Notes: generated from the letters alone by a model not told the origin. Numbered from the stretch's first letter, positions 24,447-34,269 are shown. The stretch is DNA of 64,000 nucleotides from Stackebrandtia albiflava (GCF_007994225.1 NZ_VLLL01000005.1:1349142-1413141), one strand, 5' to 3'. Numbers and translations: made by a program.

Positions 24447-25679
24447 ATGAGCAGTGCCCTGCCGTACGACTCCGGCGAGATCCTGACCGACACCGGCGAC
24501 CACGTCCGCAAACTGACCGAGGCGTGGCGGCACATCGCGCGACGGCACGCCGCCGGCGAGGCGCTGTACAACGTGAGCGGGCTCGAACGCGGCCTCCCGA
24601 TGCCCGGTGACCTCGACGACTGGGTCCTCGACGACGAGTGGAGCGGTGCGCTGTTCGGCGAACGGCTGCGTGAACTGGGCCTGGCCCATCTGGGGGGCGA
24701 ATCCGGCCGAGACGACGTCATGGTCGCCAACCGGCTCACCGCCGCACTGTTCGCGGCACTCCAGGTGACCGTGGTCCCGGGTGCGACCGTGATCGGGGTC
24801 TCGCCGTCCTACAGCCACCCGGCGGTGGTGCGCGGAGTGCGCGACGCCGGTGGCGTCCTGGTCGAGACCGTCGGCGCCGAAGCCTGCGCGCGGGCGCTCG
24901 CCGCCCACCCGGAAGTCGGCGTGGTGGTGGTGACCCGGTTGGCGGTCACCTACGACGCGCTTCCCGAGGCCGACCTGCACCGCATCGTCGCCGACGCCCA
25001 CGCGGCGGGGGCGGTCGTCGTGGTGGACGACGCCGGAGGGGCCAGGGTCGGGCCGGCGGTACTGGGACAGCCCCGCACACTGGAGTTCGGTGCCGACCTG
25101 GGCGCGACCGGCCTCGACAAGTACGGCGTCGCCGGTCCCCGTGTCGGTCTGCTGGGCGGCCGGGCCGACCTGGTGGCGAAGGCGAGGGCACGGGCCGTGG
25201 AACTGGGCTCCGAGTGCAGGCCGGTGCTCTACCCGTCGGTGGTGCGTTGCCTCGACGAGTACCGGCCCGAGCGGGTGCGCGAGCTGATCGCCTCCACACG
25301 CCTGGTCGGTGACGCGCTGCGGCGGCGGCTCGGCGACTGGGTCGAGGAGACGCCGTTCATCACGCGACTGCCCGGCGCGGGGATCCTGGCGGAGATCCGC
25401 CGCCGCGCGGCGGGCGTCCCCGTCGACCTGGCCCCCATCGAGGCCACCGCCGCGGTGGCGATGTCGTTGTTGGCGTCCGAGGGACTGCTGACCGTCCACT
25501 TCGCGGGCCTGCCGCCGGGGACCGACGCGCTGCTGATCAAGTTCATTCCGCCGGAGACGCTGGCGGAACTCGGTGGTGCCGAACGGTTCGCCGAGGCGAT
25601 CGACGACGCGCTCGACGCGGTGGCCGCGATGGCGTCCGAGTCCGGCGCGTACCGTGCGCTGCTGCACGGAGCGGCCTGA
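24447..25679 (+). CDS. PLP-dependent enzyme, fold type I, SelA/DgaE-like
   Basis: 410 aa from the ATG at 24447 (GAGGAGA 6 nt upstream). The sequence around the probable Schiff-base lysine reads ATGLDKYGVAGPRVGLLGG (about 213-231), like the phosphate-cup segment of SelA and D-glucosaminate-6-phosphate ammonia-lyase-type enzymes. An upstream Asp pair in VVVVDDAGGARVGP should contact the PLP ring nitrogen. The reaction (beta-elimination, aldol cleavage or transamination) cannot be fixed. It is transcribed divergently from a LysR regulator with an operator-like repeat between them, so it is probably substrate-induced. It is not a true selA: no sel genes are nearby and the sequence is only distantly similar. 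Confidence 0.65.
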   Translation: MSSALPYDSGEILTDTGDHVRKLTEAWRHIARRHAAGEALYNVSGLERGLPMPGDLDDWVLDDEWSGALFGERLRELGLAHLGGESGRDDVMVANRLTAALFAALQVTVVPGATVIGVSPSYSHPAVVRGVRDAGGVLVETVGAEACARALAAHPEVGVVVVTRLAVTYDALPEADLHRIVADAHAAGAVVVVDDAGGARVGPAVLGQPRTLEFGADLGATGLDKYGVAGPRVGLLGGRADLVAKARARAVELGSECRPVLYPSVVRCLDEYRPERVRELIASTRLVGDALRRRLGDWVEETPFITRLPGAGILAEIRRRAAGVPVDLAPIEATAAVAMSLLASEGLLTVHFAGLPPGTDALLIKFIPPETLAELGGAERFAEAIDDALDAVAAMASESGAYRALLHGAA

Positions 25680-26110
25680 GTCCCCGCGACGGTTGGACGA
25701 GGGGGCCGCCGCGACACCGGCGCCTACTCGTGGGGCCCGCCGCCGTCCGGTTCGGTTCCGGATGGCGGCGGGCCCGCGACGCCGGGCGCCGTACCCGAGA
25801 TCGAGTCGGAGCGGGAGACGTGTCCTTGGCCGCTGGACGACCGGCCGGAGCCGGACGGGATTCGAACCCGCGAATCACTCATTGCGATTAGAAGTAGCCC
25901 ACTCCTGCGCACCGGGTACGGCTGTGGTGACGATACACCGCCGGTGCCAACGGGCGGTCGGTCTGATGTGGAACAATCGGGGCCGATCGCCCGCCACACC
26001 CGCACGACGGGTCTCCGGCGGATGGACGTGGTGGTTCCGCCGGTATCACGGGCGGCACGGCCCGGGCCGGATGCGGCCTCGGCCGTGAGCCCGGTCCCCG
26101 GGGTCGGCCG
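25680..26110. other. 431-nt intergenic region with a tRNA-like segment
   Basis: No convincing protein gene is present on either strand: open frames here lack Shine-Dalgarno sites and family features. The one structured element is a tRNA-like segment at 25849-25923. The rest is GC-rich sequence without repeats I can recognise. Confidence 0.6.
25849..25923 (-). pseudogene. Degenerate tRNA-like element (Arg-UCU-like anticodon loop)
   Basis: About 75 nt on the minus strand. A standard T-arm (GCGGG-TTCGAAT-CCCGT) is intact, and the acceptor ends AGCCG/CGGCT can pair with a mismatch. A segment CTTCTAAT matches the anticodon loop of tRNA-Arg(UCU). However, the anticodon stem has two mismatches, the D-arm is poor and the variable region is too long. 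This looks like a decayed tRNA or a tRNA-derived remnant rather than a working gene. A genuine but unusual tRNA is not excluded. Confidence 0.4.
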
Positions 26111-26758
26111 TCACCAGCCGCGGGCGCGCCACTCGGCCAGATGGGGCCGTTCGGCGCCCAGCGTCGTGTCGTCACCGTGCCCAGGATGCACCACCGTGTC
26201 GTCGCCGAACCGCGCGAACAGCTTCGCCTCCACGTCACCGATCAGGGTGTCGAAGTCACCGGGACCCCACGTCTTTCCGACGCCCCCTGGGAACAGGCTG
26301 TCACCGGTGAACAGCCGGTCCGGTCCGGCGGGGTCGGCCAGGTGCAGCGCGACACCGCCGGGCGTGTGACCTCTCAGGTGGATGACCGACAACGTCAACC
26401 GGCCGCACCGCACGACGTCGCCGTCGGAGACCGTCCGGGTGACCACCGGGATCTCGTCGGCGTCGTCGGGGTGCGCCAGCGACTCCGCCGACGTGGCGGC
26501 CACCACCCGCGGCAGGGCACGGATGTGATCCCAATGACGATGCGTGGTGACGACCGCCGTGAGTCCGGCCTCCCCCGTCACGGCGAGGATGCGTTCCGGC
26601 TCCGCCGCCGCGTCCACCAGGACCTGAGTGCCCGTGACGGCACAGCCGAGCAGGTAGACGTTGTTGTCCATGGTGCTGACGGAGAACTTGGTGAGCCGCC
26701 CGTCGGTCAGTGGGAACACCAGTGGCGGGCCACCGGGTTCGACATGTCCGCTGTTCAC
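26111..26758 (-). CDS. MBL-fold metallo-hydrolase, glyoxalase II-like
   Basis: 215 aa, GTG start. The metal-binding H-x-H-x-D-H motif appears as THRHWDH (about 72-78), with further ligands in HTPGG (about 130), the GDSLF Asp and the C-terminal HPGHGDDT His. These features match thioesterase-type MBL hydrolases such as glyoxalase II, which hydrolyse S-acyl thiols. In actinobacteria the acceptor would be mycothiol, but this is inference. The start codon follows directly on a 274-nt divergent gap leading to rsgA. Confidence 0.85.
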   Translation of the reverse strand: MNSGHVEPGGPPLVFPLTDGRLTKFSVSTMDNNVYLLGCAVTGTQVLVDAAAEPERILAVTGEAGLTAVVTTHRHWDHIRALPRVVAATSAESLAHPDDADEIPVVTRTVSDGDVVRCGRLTLSVIHLRGHTPGGVALHLADPAGPDRLFTGDSLFPGGVGKTWGPGDFDTLIGDVEAKLFARFGDDTVVHPGHGDDTTLGAERPHLAEWRARGW

Positions 26759-26888
26759 GGTTCCAGGGTGTCAAACGCCGGGTCAGGTGCGAAAAGCGGC
26801 TTGCGGTCGGACTCGGCGCGTCCTAGCCTCTAAGGCGTCGTCGTCGTGTCGACCGTGGTGATGAAGCCGGAGAGAGGAGGTGGCGGGT

Positions 26889-26990
26889 ATGCCCCAGCGG
26901 ACCCGAGTACAGGGTCGATGTTCCCATGGCTGTTCCACTGGCGTACTCGCGACAGCCGCCGCCGTTCCGGTGACCGCCGCCCGCCACTGA
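26889..26990 (+). CDS. Possible leader peptide/small ORF upstream of rsgA
   Basis: 33 codons from an ATG with a near-perfect Shine-Dalgarno (AGGAGG, 8 nt spacing), the best ribosome-binding site in the region. The product is small and Ala/Arg-rich with two Cys (GRCSHGCS). A second overlapping frame from the ATG at 26861 to 27019 encodes 52 aa with an aromatic centre (SMFPWLFHWRTR). Third-position G/C content is only moderate in both, so neither is certain. A TAGCCT -10-like box at 26824 could drive the transcript. It may be a regulatory leader for rsgA, or one of the two may be a real small protein. Confidence 0.35.
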   Translation: MPQRTRVQGRCSHGCSTGVLATAAAVPVTAARH

Positions 26991-27038
26991 GTGGCCGGCC
27001 CGGTACTGCGAAAACCTAGAAAAGGTGCTTCGTTGACC

Positions 27039-28118
27039 ATGTCATTGGCGTCCCTCGGATGGGACGCGCAGTTCGCCGCCTCATACGCGCGCTTCGACCG
27101 CCGGGGCAACCGGCCCGGTCGCATCGCGCGCGTCGACCGCGGCGTGTGCACGGTTCTCACCGAGACCGGCACCACCCGGGCGAGTCTGGCGGGCCGGATG
27201 CTCGGCATCATCGCCCGTGACCCGCTCGCCATGCCCAGCGTCGGCGACTGGACCGCCGTCCGCAGGTGGGACGACGACCGGTTCACCGTGGAGGCGGTGC
27301 TGCCCCGGCGGTCGGCCATCGTGCGTTCCACCGCCGGTAAGGCCGCCGAAGGCCAGGCCGTCGCCGCCAACGCCGACACCGTGGCCGTCGTGGAATCCCT
27401 CGACCCGGATCCGGACGCCGGCCGTATCGAGCGGTTGATGGCGCTGGCCCACGAGTCCGGGGCCGAGCCGATCCTGGTGCTCACCAAGGCCGACGCCGTC
27501 GCCGATCCCGACCTGTTGGCCGCCGACCTGGCGACCGCCGTCCCGGAGGGGACCGCGGTGATACCCGTCAGCGCCGTCACCGGCCGCGGGATCGCGCGAG
27601 TGCGCGACTACATCGCCGTCGGCCGCACCCTGGCACTGATCGGCGCCTCCGGAGCGGGTAAGTCCACACTGGTCAACACCCTGGCCGGAGCGGAGGTCAT
27701 GGCCACCCGGCGGCTGCGCGCCGACGGCAGGGGCCGTCACACCACCAGCTATCGCGCCCTCATCCCGATCCCCGGCGGCGGTGTCGTCCTGGACACCCCC
27801 GGGCTGCGGGCGGTCGGCCTATTCGACCGGCGCCCCGGCGACGCCGCCAGCCCCGCCGACGGCCTCGCCCTGGCGTTCGGAGACCTGGAGGAACTGGCCG
27901 CGGCCTGCCGGTTCGGTGACTGCCGCCACGACACCGAGCCCGGATGCGCGGTGGCGGAGGCCGTCGCGAACGGACTGGTGACCACGCGCAGGCTCGACAA
28001 CTGGCGAAAACTGCAACGGGAGCAGGCGTTCGAACGGCAGCGCGTCGAGGTGCGGGGCAGGGACGGGCGCCGTAGGGGCCGCCGACCGAAACGGAACCTC
28101 CACCCGTGGGAACGTTAG
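27039..28118 (+). CDS. rsgA: Ribosome small-subunit-dependent GTPase A
   Basis: 359 aa from the ATG at 27039; a TTG two codons earlier (27033) has slightly better spacing to the AAAAGG upstream. After an OB-fold, the circularly permuted GTPase domain shows the order G4 (LTKADA), G1 (GASGAGKST, about 205-213), G3 (DTPGLR, about 252-257), followed by the zinc finger CRFGDCRHDTEPGC (about 289-302). RsgA checks late 30S maturation and releases RbfA. The preceding leader region carries small ORFs. Confidence 0.9.
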   Translation: MSLASLGWDAQFAASYARFDRRGNRPGRIARVDRGVCTVLTETGTTRASLAGRMLGIIARDPLAMPSVGDWTAVRRWDDDRFTVEAVLPRRSAIVRSTAGKAAEGQAVAANADTVAVVESLDPDPDAGRIERLMALAHESGAEPILVLTKADAVADPDLLAADLATAVPEGTAVIPVSAVTGRGIARVRDYIAVGRTLALIGASGAGKSTLVNTLAGAEVMATRRLRADGRGRHTTSYRALIPIPGGGVVLDTPGLRAVGLFDRRPGDAASPADGLALAFGDLEELAAACRFGDCRHDTEPGCAVAEAVANGLVTTRRLDNWRKLQREQAFERQRVEVRGRDGRRRGRRPKRNLHPWER

Positions 28119-28240
28119 GGGCACGCCCGGCGCCGTCGCGGGCGGCACTCGGGGCTCCGGCGGACCGCCCGATCCGGGCTGCGAGACTCTGAACCGCCCC
28201 GTGCGGTCCGGCCGTGGGCCGTCAACCGCCCGGAGAGGCA

Positions 28241-29326
28241 ATGATCGACACCTCCGCCGCGACAGTCGTCGCGCTCGGACTCATCACCGTGATCGCCGCG
28301 CCGTCCCGGTTGCGACGTCACGTCGCCACACGCAGGATCGGTGACCGCACGGCCGTCGGGTTCGTCGTCCTCACCGTCGCCGTGGTGACGGCGGGCCTGG
28401 TGTCGGTGACCGCGCCCACGGTGGCGGTCCGGTGGGGCGCGACCGTGGTGGCGCTGACGGCGGCGGTCGGCCTGTTGGCATACGAACGCAACCGGTCGAG
28501 CCGCCGGGTGCTGCGGCACCTGTGCCTGGTCGTGTCAGCCCTGGCCGTGACCGTGATGGTGTCCGGAATCACCGCCGCGGCCACCGGGGGCACCGCGCCG
28601 GCCGCCGCCTGGGCGCTCACCGCCGTGGCGTTCGCGGTCCCCGTGGTGGTGCCGGTGGCCGGCGCGACCCGGTGGCTTCCCGGCGTCGCCGCCGGCCCGT
28701 GGGCGGTCGCGGTGCCGGTGAGTCTCGCGGGGGCCTCGGCCGCCGGGAGTCACGACCTCACCCGGGACGTGACGGCGGCGGTCCTGGGAACGGCGGCGGT
28801 GGTGGCGGTGTGGCGGGCGCGTGACCTGCGCGACCTGCTCGGTTGGTACACGGCCGGCCAGTTCGCCGTGGTACAGGCGTTGTCGGGCGGCCCGGAGGGC
28901 GGCGCAACCGGGATTACGGTGCTGTCGGCGGTCGCCTTGGGCGGGGCCGGACTGTGGCTGGCGGCCGGTGACGTCGTGTCCGTCGTCGGGTCGAGCCGGT
29001 TCGGGATCGCCGACGGCTGGTGGCGTCGACAGCCGCGTCACGCGCGTGCGGTGGTCGTGACGGGGCTGGCCGCCACCGTCCCACCGGTGTTCGTCGCCGT
29101 GTCCGGTGTGAGCAGCGTCGCGGTCGTCGTGATCGCGCCGGTGATCGCGGCGGCGGTACTGTTGGGGGCGGCCGTGTGGCGCGGCCTCGCGCGTATCCTC
29201 GACGGCGATCCCGCCGGTAACCGGTACGTGATCCCGGCCGCGTCGGAGACCCGGCTCACCACAGCGCCGTTGTACGCGGCGGCCATCGCGGCGGTCGTGG
29301 TCCCCGCCCTCACCTGGCCCGCCTGA
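28241..29326 (+). CDS. Polytopic membrane protein of unknown function
   Basis: 361 aa from the ATG at 28241 (GGAGAGG 3 nt upstream). About ten to eleven hydrophobic helices cover almost the whole length with short loops. One segment (ARDLRDLLGWYTAGQFAVV, about 195-213) faintly recalls the helix of proton-pumping NuoL/M/N-type subunits, in which DLKRLLAYSS precedes a gap, but the signature charged residues are not convincing. It lies alone between rsgA and uvrA. I do not assign a function. Confidence 0.75.
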   Translation: MIDTSAATVVALGLITVIAAPSRLRRHVATRRIGDRTAVGFVVLTVAVVTAGLVSVTAPTVAVRWGATVVALTAAVGLLAYERNRSSRRVLRHLCLVVSALAVTVMVSGITAAATGGTAPAAAWALTAVAFAVPVVVPVAGATRWLPGVAAGPWAVAVPVSLAGASAAGSHDLTRDVTAAVLGTAAVVAVWRARDLRDLLGWYTAGQFAVVQALSGGPEGGATGITVLSAVALGGAGLWLAAGDVVSVVGSSRFGIADGWWRRQPRHARAVVVTGLAATVPPVFVAVSGVSSVAVVVIAPVIAAAVLLGAAVWRGLARILDGDPAGNRYVIPAASETRLTTAPLYAAAIAAVVVPALTWPA

Positions 29327-29414
29327 CCGCGGCGCGGTCACGGCCGCGTGGACCGGAGGGCGGTGAGTAGGCTTTCGAACGGCCGTCGGCGACGGCGATG
29401 TCATACCTGGGGGA

Positions 29415-29420
29415 TAGGTT
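29415..29420 (+). promoter_or_regulatory. -10 box of a probable leaderless uvrA promoter
   Basis: TAGGTT ends 6 nt before the uvrA GTG at 29427; no Shine-Dalgarno fits that start at normal spacing. A second TAGGCT occurs about 47 nt further upstream. No LexA-box-like GAAC-N4-GTTC was found here. Confidence 0.4.
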
Positions 29421-29426
29421 CCGCAC

Positions 29427-32318
29427 GTGAGTAGTCCGCGTTCAGCACAGTCGAGCAAGCCCGGGAGTCGGCCCGGTGACCACATCAGCATCCGCGGCGC
29501 GCGGGAACACAATCTTCGGAACGTCAGCCTCGACCTGCCCCGGGACGCCCTGATCGCCTTCACCGGCCTGTCGGGGTCGGGAAAGTCGAGCCTGGCGTTC
29601 GACACGATCTTTGCGGAGGGGCAGCGGCGGTACGTCGAGTCGCTGTCGGCGTACGCGCGGCAGTTCCTCGGTCAGATGGACAAGCCCGACGTCGACTTCA
29701 TCGAGGGCCTGTCTCCGGCGGTGTCGATCGACCAGAAGTCGACCTCCAAGAACCCGCGCTCCACCGTCGGCACGATCACCGAGATCTACGATTATCTGCG
29801 GCTACTGTTCGCCCGGATAGGCAACCCGCACTGCCCGATCTGTGGGGAACCGGTCTCCCGGCAGAGTCCACAGCAGATCGTCGACCAGGTGCTGGCGATG
29901 CCGGAGGGCACCCGGTTCCAGGTACTCGCGCCGGTGGTGCGCGACCGCAAGGGCGAATACGAGTCGCTGTTCGCGGACCTCCAGACCAAGGGGTACGCCC
30001 GCGCGCGGGTCGACGGCACCGTTCACCAGTTGACCGACGTGCCGAAGCTCAAGAAGCAGGAGAAGCACTCGATCGAGGTCGTAGTCGACCGGCTGGTCGT
30101 GAAGCCGTCGGCGAAGCAGCGGTTGACCGACTCGGTGGAGTCGGCACTCGGGTTGGCCGCCGGGATCGTGCTGTTGGACTTCGTCGACCTGGCCGAGGAC
30201 GACCCGGTGCGGGAGCGCCGTTTCTCCGAACACCTCGCCTGCCCCAACAACCACCCGTTGGCGCTCGACGACCTCGAGCCGCGTTCGTTCTCGTTCAACA
30301 CCCCGTACGGCGCGTGCCCGGAGTGCACGGGACTGGGCGTCCGCAAGGAGGTCGACCCGGAGCTGGTCATCCGCGACGGCGAGAAGACGTTGCGCAACGG
30401 TGCGCTCGCGCCGTGGTCGAGCGTCGGAATGGGCGACTACTTCCTCTACCAACTCGTGGCGCTGGGGGAGGTCCTGGGCTTCGACGTCGACACCGCGTGG
30501 GACGACCTGCCGTCGCGGGCGCAGAAGGCGATCCTGCACGGCCACGACGCGAAACTGTTGGTGAAGTACCGCAACCGGCACGGCCGCGACCGCTCGTACA
30601 CCACCTCCTTCGAGGGGGTGGTGCCGTGGGTGGAGCGCCGGCACGCCGACACCGACTCGGAGTGGACCAGGGACAAGTACGAGGGCTTCATGCGTGAGGT
30701 CCCGTGCAACAGCTGCCACGGCACCCGGTTGAAGCCGGAGGTGCTCGCCGTGACGGTGTCCGGCCACAACATCGCCGAGGTCTGCGGGTTGTCGGTGGCC
30801 GGTTGCGCGGAACTGCTGGCGAAGCTGGAACTGACCGAGTCCCAGGCGATGATCGCCGAGCGCGTCGTCAAGGAGATCAACGCCAGGCTCCGCTTCCTGC
30901 TCGACGTCGGTCTCGACTACCTGTCGTTGGACCGCGCCTCGGCCAGCCTCTCCGGCGGTGAGGCGCAACGGATCCGGTTGGCGACGCAGATCGGCGCCGG
31001 CCTGGTCGGCGTCCTCTACGTCCTGGACGAGCCGTCGATCGGCCTGCACCAGCGGGACAACCACCGGCTCATCGAGACCCTGGTCCGGTTGCGCGACATG
31101 GGCAACACCCTGATCGTGGTCGAACACGACGAGGACACCGTCCGCACCGCCGACTGGGTGGTGGACATCGGCCCGGGTGCCGGCGAGCACGGCGGCCGGA
31201 TCGTCCACTCCGGAACCGTGGACGAGCTGTTGGCCAACGAGGACTCCATCACCGGCGACTACCTGTCCGGCCGACGTGGCATCCCGGTCCCGGAGCGGCG
31301 CCGCAAGCCGCAGCCCGGTCGCAGCCTCAAGGTCAAGGGCGCGCGCGAGCACAACCTGCGCAATGTGGACGCGACCTTCCCGTTGGGCTGCCTGGTGTCG
31401 GTGACGGGGGTCTCGGGGTCCGGTAAGTCCACTCTGGTCAATGACATCCTCTACAAGGTGCTGTCCAGCCAGATCAACCGGTCCAAGGCGGTCCCCGGAC
31501 GGCATCGCCGCGTCGAGGGCCTCGACGAGGTCGACAAGGTCGTCGGTGTGGACCAGTCACCGATCGGGCGCACACCGCGGTCGAACCCGGCGACGTACAC
31601 CGGCGTCTTCGACAAGATCCGCAAGCTGTTCGCCGAGACGGCGGAGGCCAAGGTACGCGGTTACACGCAGGGCCGGTTCTCGTTCAACGTCAAGGGCGGC
31701 CGGTGCGAGGCCTGCTCGGGCGACGGGACTCTGAAGATCGAGATGAACTTCCTGCCCGACGTCTACGTGCCCTGCGAGGTGTGCCACGGCGCCCGGTACA
31801 ACCGGGAGACGCTGGAGGTCCACTACAAGGGCAAGACCATCGCCGAGGTGTTGGACATGCCGATCGAGGAGGCCGCCGAGTTCTTCAAGGCGATCTCGTC
31901 GATCCACCGGCACCTGAAGACCCTCGTCGACGTCGGACTGGGTTACGTGCGCCTGGGCCAACCGGCGCCGACACTGTCCGGTGGCGAGGCGCAGCGAGTC
32001 AAACTGGCCGCCGAACTCCAGAAGCGGTCCACGGGACGGACCGTGTACGTGCTCGACGAACCCACCACCGGTCTCCACTTCGAGGACATCCGCAAGCTGC
32101 TCGGTGTCCTGTCCGGACTGGTGGACAAGGGCAACACCGTCATCGTCATCGAACACAACCTGGACGTCATAAAGAACTCCGACTGGCTGATCGACATGGG
32201 GCCGGAGGGCGGCGACAAGGGCGGCACGGTCGTGGTCGCGGGCACCCCCGAGACCGTCGCGGCCGACCCGGTCAGCCACACCGGGCGGTTCCTGCGGGAC
32301 CTGCTTCCCACCGGCTGA
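29427..32318 (+). CDS. uvrA: Excinuclease ABC subunit A
   Basis: 963 aa, GTG start. Two ABC ATPase halves: Walker [10 protein letters not shown] (about 48-56) and GVSGSGKST (about 659-667), each with LSGGEAQR signatures (about 509 and 850) and DEP Walker B motifs. Zinc-finger cysteines appear in CPICGEP and CPECTGLG in the first half and CEACSGDG...CEVCHGAR in the second. UvrA finds bulky DNA lesions and loads UvrB in nucleotide excision repair. The length matches the family. A perfect hairpin after the stop shows the gene is transcribed alone. Confidence 0.97.
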   Translation: MSSPRSAQSSKPGSRPGDHISIRGAREHNLRNVSLDLPRDALIAFTGLSGSGKSSLAFDTIFAEGQRRYVESLSAYARQFLGQMDKPDVDFIEGLSPAVSIDQKSTSKNPRSTVGTITEIYDYLRLLFARIGNPHCPICGEPVSRQSPQQIVDQVLAMPEGTRFQVLAPVVRDRKGEYESLFADLQTKGYARARVDGTVHQLTDVPKLKKQEKHSIEVVVDRLVVKPSAKQRLTDSVESALGLAAGIVLLDFVDLAEDDPVRERRFSEHLACPNNHPLALDDLEPRSFSFNTPYGACPECTGLGVRKEVDPELVIRDGEKTLRNGALAPWSSVGMGDYFLYQLVALGEVLGFDVDTAWDDLPSRAQKAILHGHDAKLLVKYRNRHGRDRSYTTSFEGVVPWVERRHADTDSEWTRDKYEGFMREVPCNSCHGTRLKPEVLAVTVSGHNIAEVCGLSVAGCAELLAKLELTESQAMIAERVVKEINARLRFLLDVGLDYLSLDRASASLSGGEAQRIRLATQIGAGLVGVLYVLDEPSIGLHQRDNHRLIETLVRLRDMGNTLIVVEHDEDTVRTADWVVDIGPGAGEHGGRIVHSGTVDELLANEDSITGDYLSGRRGIPVPERRRKPQPGRSLKVKGAREHNLRNVDATFPLGCLVSVTGVSGSGKSTLVNDILYKVLSSQINRSKAVPGRHRRVEGLDEVDKVVGVDQSPIGRTPRSNPATYTGVFDKIRKLFAETAEAKVRGYTQGRFSFNVKGGRCEACSGDGTLKIEMNFLPDVYVPCEVCHGARYNRETLEVHYKGKTIAEVLDMPIEEAAEFFKAISSIHRHLKTLVDVGLGYVRLGQPAPTLSGGEAQRVKLAAELQKRSTGRTVYVLDEPTTGLHFEDIRKLLGVLSGLVDKGNTVIVIEHNLDVIKNSDWLIDMGPEGGDKGGTVVVAGTPETVAADPVSHTGRFLRDLLPTG

Positions 32319-32322
32319 GTGA

Positions 32323-32350
32323 TCCGGGGCGGTCGACCGGCCGCCCCGGA
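32323..32350. terminator. Hairpin terminator after uvrA
   Basis: Perfect 10-bp inverted repeat (32323-32332 with 32341-32350), 4 nt after the uvrA stop and 16 nt from the stop of the convergent DUF1349 gene. It can serve both. Confidence 0.7.
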
Positions 32351-32366
32351 CACGCCTCGACCGGCG

Positions 32367-32969
32367 TCACCCCGCGGGGTCGTCGTGGATCCCGGTGTCG
32401 GCCGACGTCAACCGGAAACCGGTGAACCGTACCTGGAGACCCGCCCGCAACGGTGAACAGCAGAACGGCCCCGCCGCGGCGGGCGCGGTCGGATCCAACG
32501 GCGCCAACCGGACCATCCGCCACGACTCCCCGGCACGTCGCGCCCGCACGGTGACGGCGTCACTGCGCCTCGACACCCGGACCGTGATGCGATGTCCCCG
32601 CCACTCCGGTACCGGCGCCATGGACCAGTCCGACATGCCGCGCGTCACCACCGCCCCCAGATGCGGTGCGTCGTCGGTGTACTCGATGCCCGCCTTCAAC
32701 CAGGTGAACTCGTCGGTGTAGACCATCGCGCCGGCCTGGTCGTACAGTTCCGAGAAGTCGGCGTCGAAGTCGACCTCCACGGCGGTGCCCTCCGGTAGCG
32801 GAGTGAGCAGCGCGTGGCCGTTGTGGTGTGTGAAGCCGTAACCGGTGACGCGCCAGAAGTCCGTGCGGTCGTCGGTCGTGATAAGCAGGTCGCCGCCGTC
32901 GACGTGCGAGCGCAACGGGGGATTGAGCCACCTCGCCTGAGACCAGTCGATGCGGTCCGGTGTGTCCAC
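32367..32969 (-). CDS. DUF1349 (concanavalin/laminin-G-like fold) domain protein
   Basis: 200 aa, GTG start with GCGAGG 6 nt upstream. The whole protein is one beta-rich domain with the family's aromatic and acidic landmarks (TDFWRVTGYGFTHHNGHAL, AGAMVYTDEFTWLKAGIEY, CCSPLRAG). DUF1349 members are cytoplasmic jelly-roll proteins of uncertain role, sometimes linked to sugar metabolism. No catalytic motif is evident. Convergent with uvrA. Confidence 0.8.
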   Translation of the reverse strand: MDTPDRIDWSQARWLNPPLRSHVDGGDLLITTDDRTDFWRVTGYGFTHHNGHALLTPLPEGTAVEVDFDADFSELYDQAGAMVYTDEFTWLKAGIEYTDDAPHLGAVVTRGMSDWSMAPVPEWRGHRITVRVSRRSDAVTVRARRAGESWRMVRLAPLDPTAPAAAGPFCCSPLRAGLQVRFTGFRLTSADTGIHDDPAG

Positions 32970-33175
32970 GCCAACCTCGCTTCACCACTCGGAGAACGGC
33001 CGTATCCTATGCGCCGCCGTCGGACCCGGTGTGTGCGAGGTGGACGGAATCCCTGCCGGCCCGGCGACACCGTGGTGCGCGCGTCCCGCCACTCGGCCCG
33101 GCCGGCCGTATCCGGGGTGGTGGAATACGGCGCCCGACCTGAAATCGCCTGGCGCGTGACGGCGTTCCGCGCTAT

Positions 33176-33781
33176 ATGTCTGATATGTACCTGTTCTGGT
33201 GTGCCGTGGTTCCCGTCCTCGCGCTTCCGGCGGCCCGGCGCCTGGTCGCCGGGTTCACGGGAGACCGGCCGACGGCCGTCGGACTCGGATGCGGCGCGGC
33301 CGCGGCCACCGTCACCGCCGCCTCGGTGCCGCCGGCGACGGCATCGGTGCTCCTGGTGCTGTGCCCGGTGTTGATGGCGCTCCCGGTGATCGACGCCCGG
33401 ATCCATCGGCTTCCCGACCGGTTGGTGCTTCCGGCGTTCCCGGTGGTCGGGGCGTGGCTGATCGCGACCGTGATCGTCACCGGGACACCGGATGCCGCGA
33501 CCCGGGCGGCGGCCGCGGCCGCCGCCGCGATGGCCGTCCTCGCGGTTCCCTGCGCCGCCGGCGGAATGGGCTTCGGCGACGTCAAGCTCGGCGGCCTGCT
33601 GGGGCTGATCACCGGATGGATCGGTGTGGACACCGCGATCGCGGCCGGACTCGCGGCACTGCTCGCCGGTGCCGGTCACGGACTGGTGGTCGCGGTTCGC
33701 CACGGTGTGACCGCGCGCCTGCCGTTCGGTCCGGCGCTGCTGGCCGGGACCGCAATCGGAGTCGTGGTCACGCGGGGCTGA
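33176..33781 (+). CDS. Prepilin peptidase (A24, CpaA/TadV-like), integral membrane
   Basis: 201 aa; the ATG at 33176 is used, and the next ATG at 33185 is equally possible as no Shine-Dalgarno is visible. The two catalytic Asp are in the family contexts VIDARIHRLPDRLV (about 74-87) and the FGDVKLGGLLG (GxGD) motif (about 137-147), surrounded by about six transmembrane helices. The cytoplasmic zinc domain of PilD is absent, as in the short CpaA/TadV type that processes Flp/Tad or pseudopilin prepilins. No pilin or tad genes are nearby, so its substrate must be encoded elsewhere. The 3' end overlaps the convergent YbjQ gene by 14 nt. Confidence 0.8.
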   Translation: MSDMYLFWCAVVPVLALPAARRLVAGFTGDRPTAVGLGCGAAAATVTAASVPPATASVLLVLCPVLMALPVIDARIHRLPDRLVLPAFPVVGAWLIATVIVTGTPDAATRAAAAAAAAMAVLAVPCAAGGMGFGDVKLGGLLGLITGWIGVDTAIAAGLAALLAGAGHGLVVAVRHGVTARLPFGPALLAGTAIGVVVTRG

Positions 33782-34133
33782 CGACGACGGCGGTTCCGTA
33801 CGCGCACACCTCGGTGCCCGACTCACCCGCCTCGGTGACGTCGTATCGCATCGCCACCACCGCGTTCGCACCCCGGGCCTGGGCCTGTTCCAGCAGCCGG
33901 TCCATGGCCTGGTTCCGGCTCTCCACCAGGGTCTTGGTGAGGCCGCGCAGTTCTCCGCCGAACATCGACTTCAGGCCCGCGCCGATCTGGCTGCCCAGGT
34001 GGCGCGACCGCACGGTGAGACCGAACACCTCGCCGATGACCCGGTCGATGCGGTATCCGGGTACCTCGTTACTGGTGACGACGAGGATCCCGGCCCCCGG
34101 ATCTATGCCGCCGCCGTACTCCTCGATACCCAC
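33768..34133 (-). CDS. YbjQ/UPF0145 family protein
   Basis: 121 aa, GTG start. The sequence has the family's conserved core: [24 protein letters not shown] at 18-41, then [22 protein letters not shown] (about 70-92) and the C-terminal GTAVVV strand. YbjQ proteins form pentamers with a heavy-metal-binding-like fold; their role is unknown. It is convergent with the prepilin peptidase and divergent from aroC. Confidence 0.85.
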   Translation of the reverse strand: MGIEEYGGGIDPGAGILVVTSNEVPGYRIDRVIGEVFGLTVRSRHLGSQIGAGLKSMFGGELRGLTKTLVESRNQAMDRLLEQAQARGANAVVAMRYDVTEAGESGTEVCAYGTAVVVSPA

Positions 34134-34269
34134 ACCGCCCCCAACCGCCGACCCATCACGTCTGTCGAGAGCATAGCGGTAGCCCCACCTCGGGCGCGGC
34201 CCGCGAGGGTGGCGTGTCCAACGGCTGGGAGCGGCCCGACCGGGTCGGTGACGTCCTCACCGCCCGTGA

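Noticed and set aside
25573-26088. Open frames across the tRNA-like intergenic region
   Set aside because: They read through the tRNA-like T-arm and the end of the PLP gene, with no start signal or family feature.
29802-31505. Antisense frame inside uvrA on the minus strand
   Set aside because: Lies opposite conserved UvrA domains, no start context and no protein-family features.
33008-33175. Possible small plus-strand ORF between the DUF1349 gene and the prepilin peptidase
   Set aside because: Arg-rich, no Shine-Dalgarno, weak third-position bias, and it lies in the promoter region of the divergent genes.
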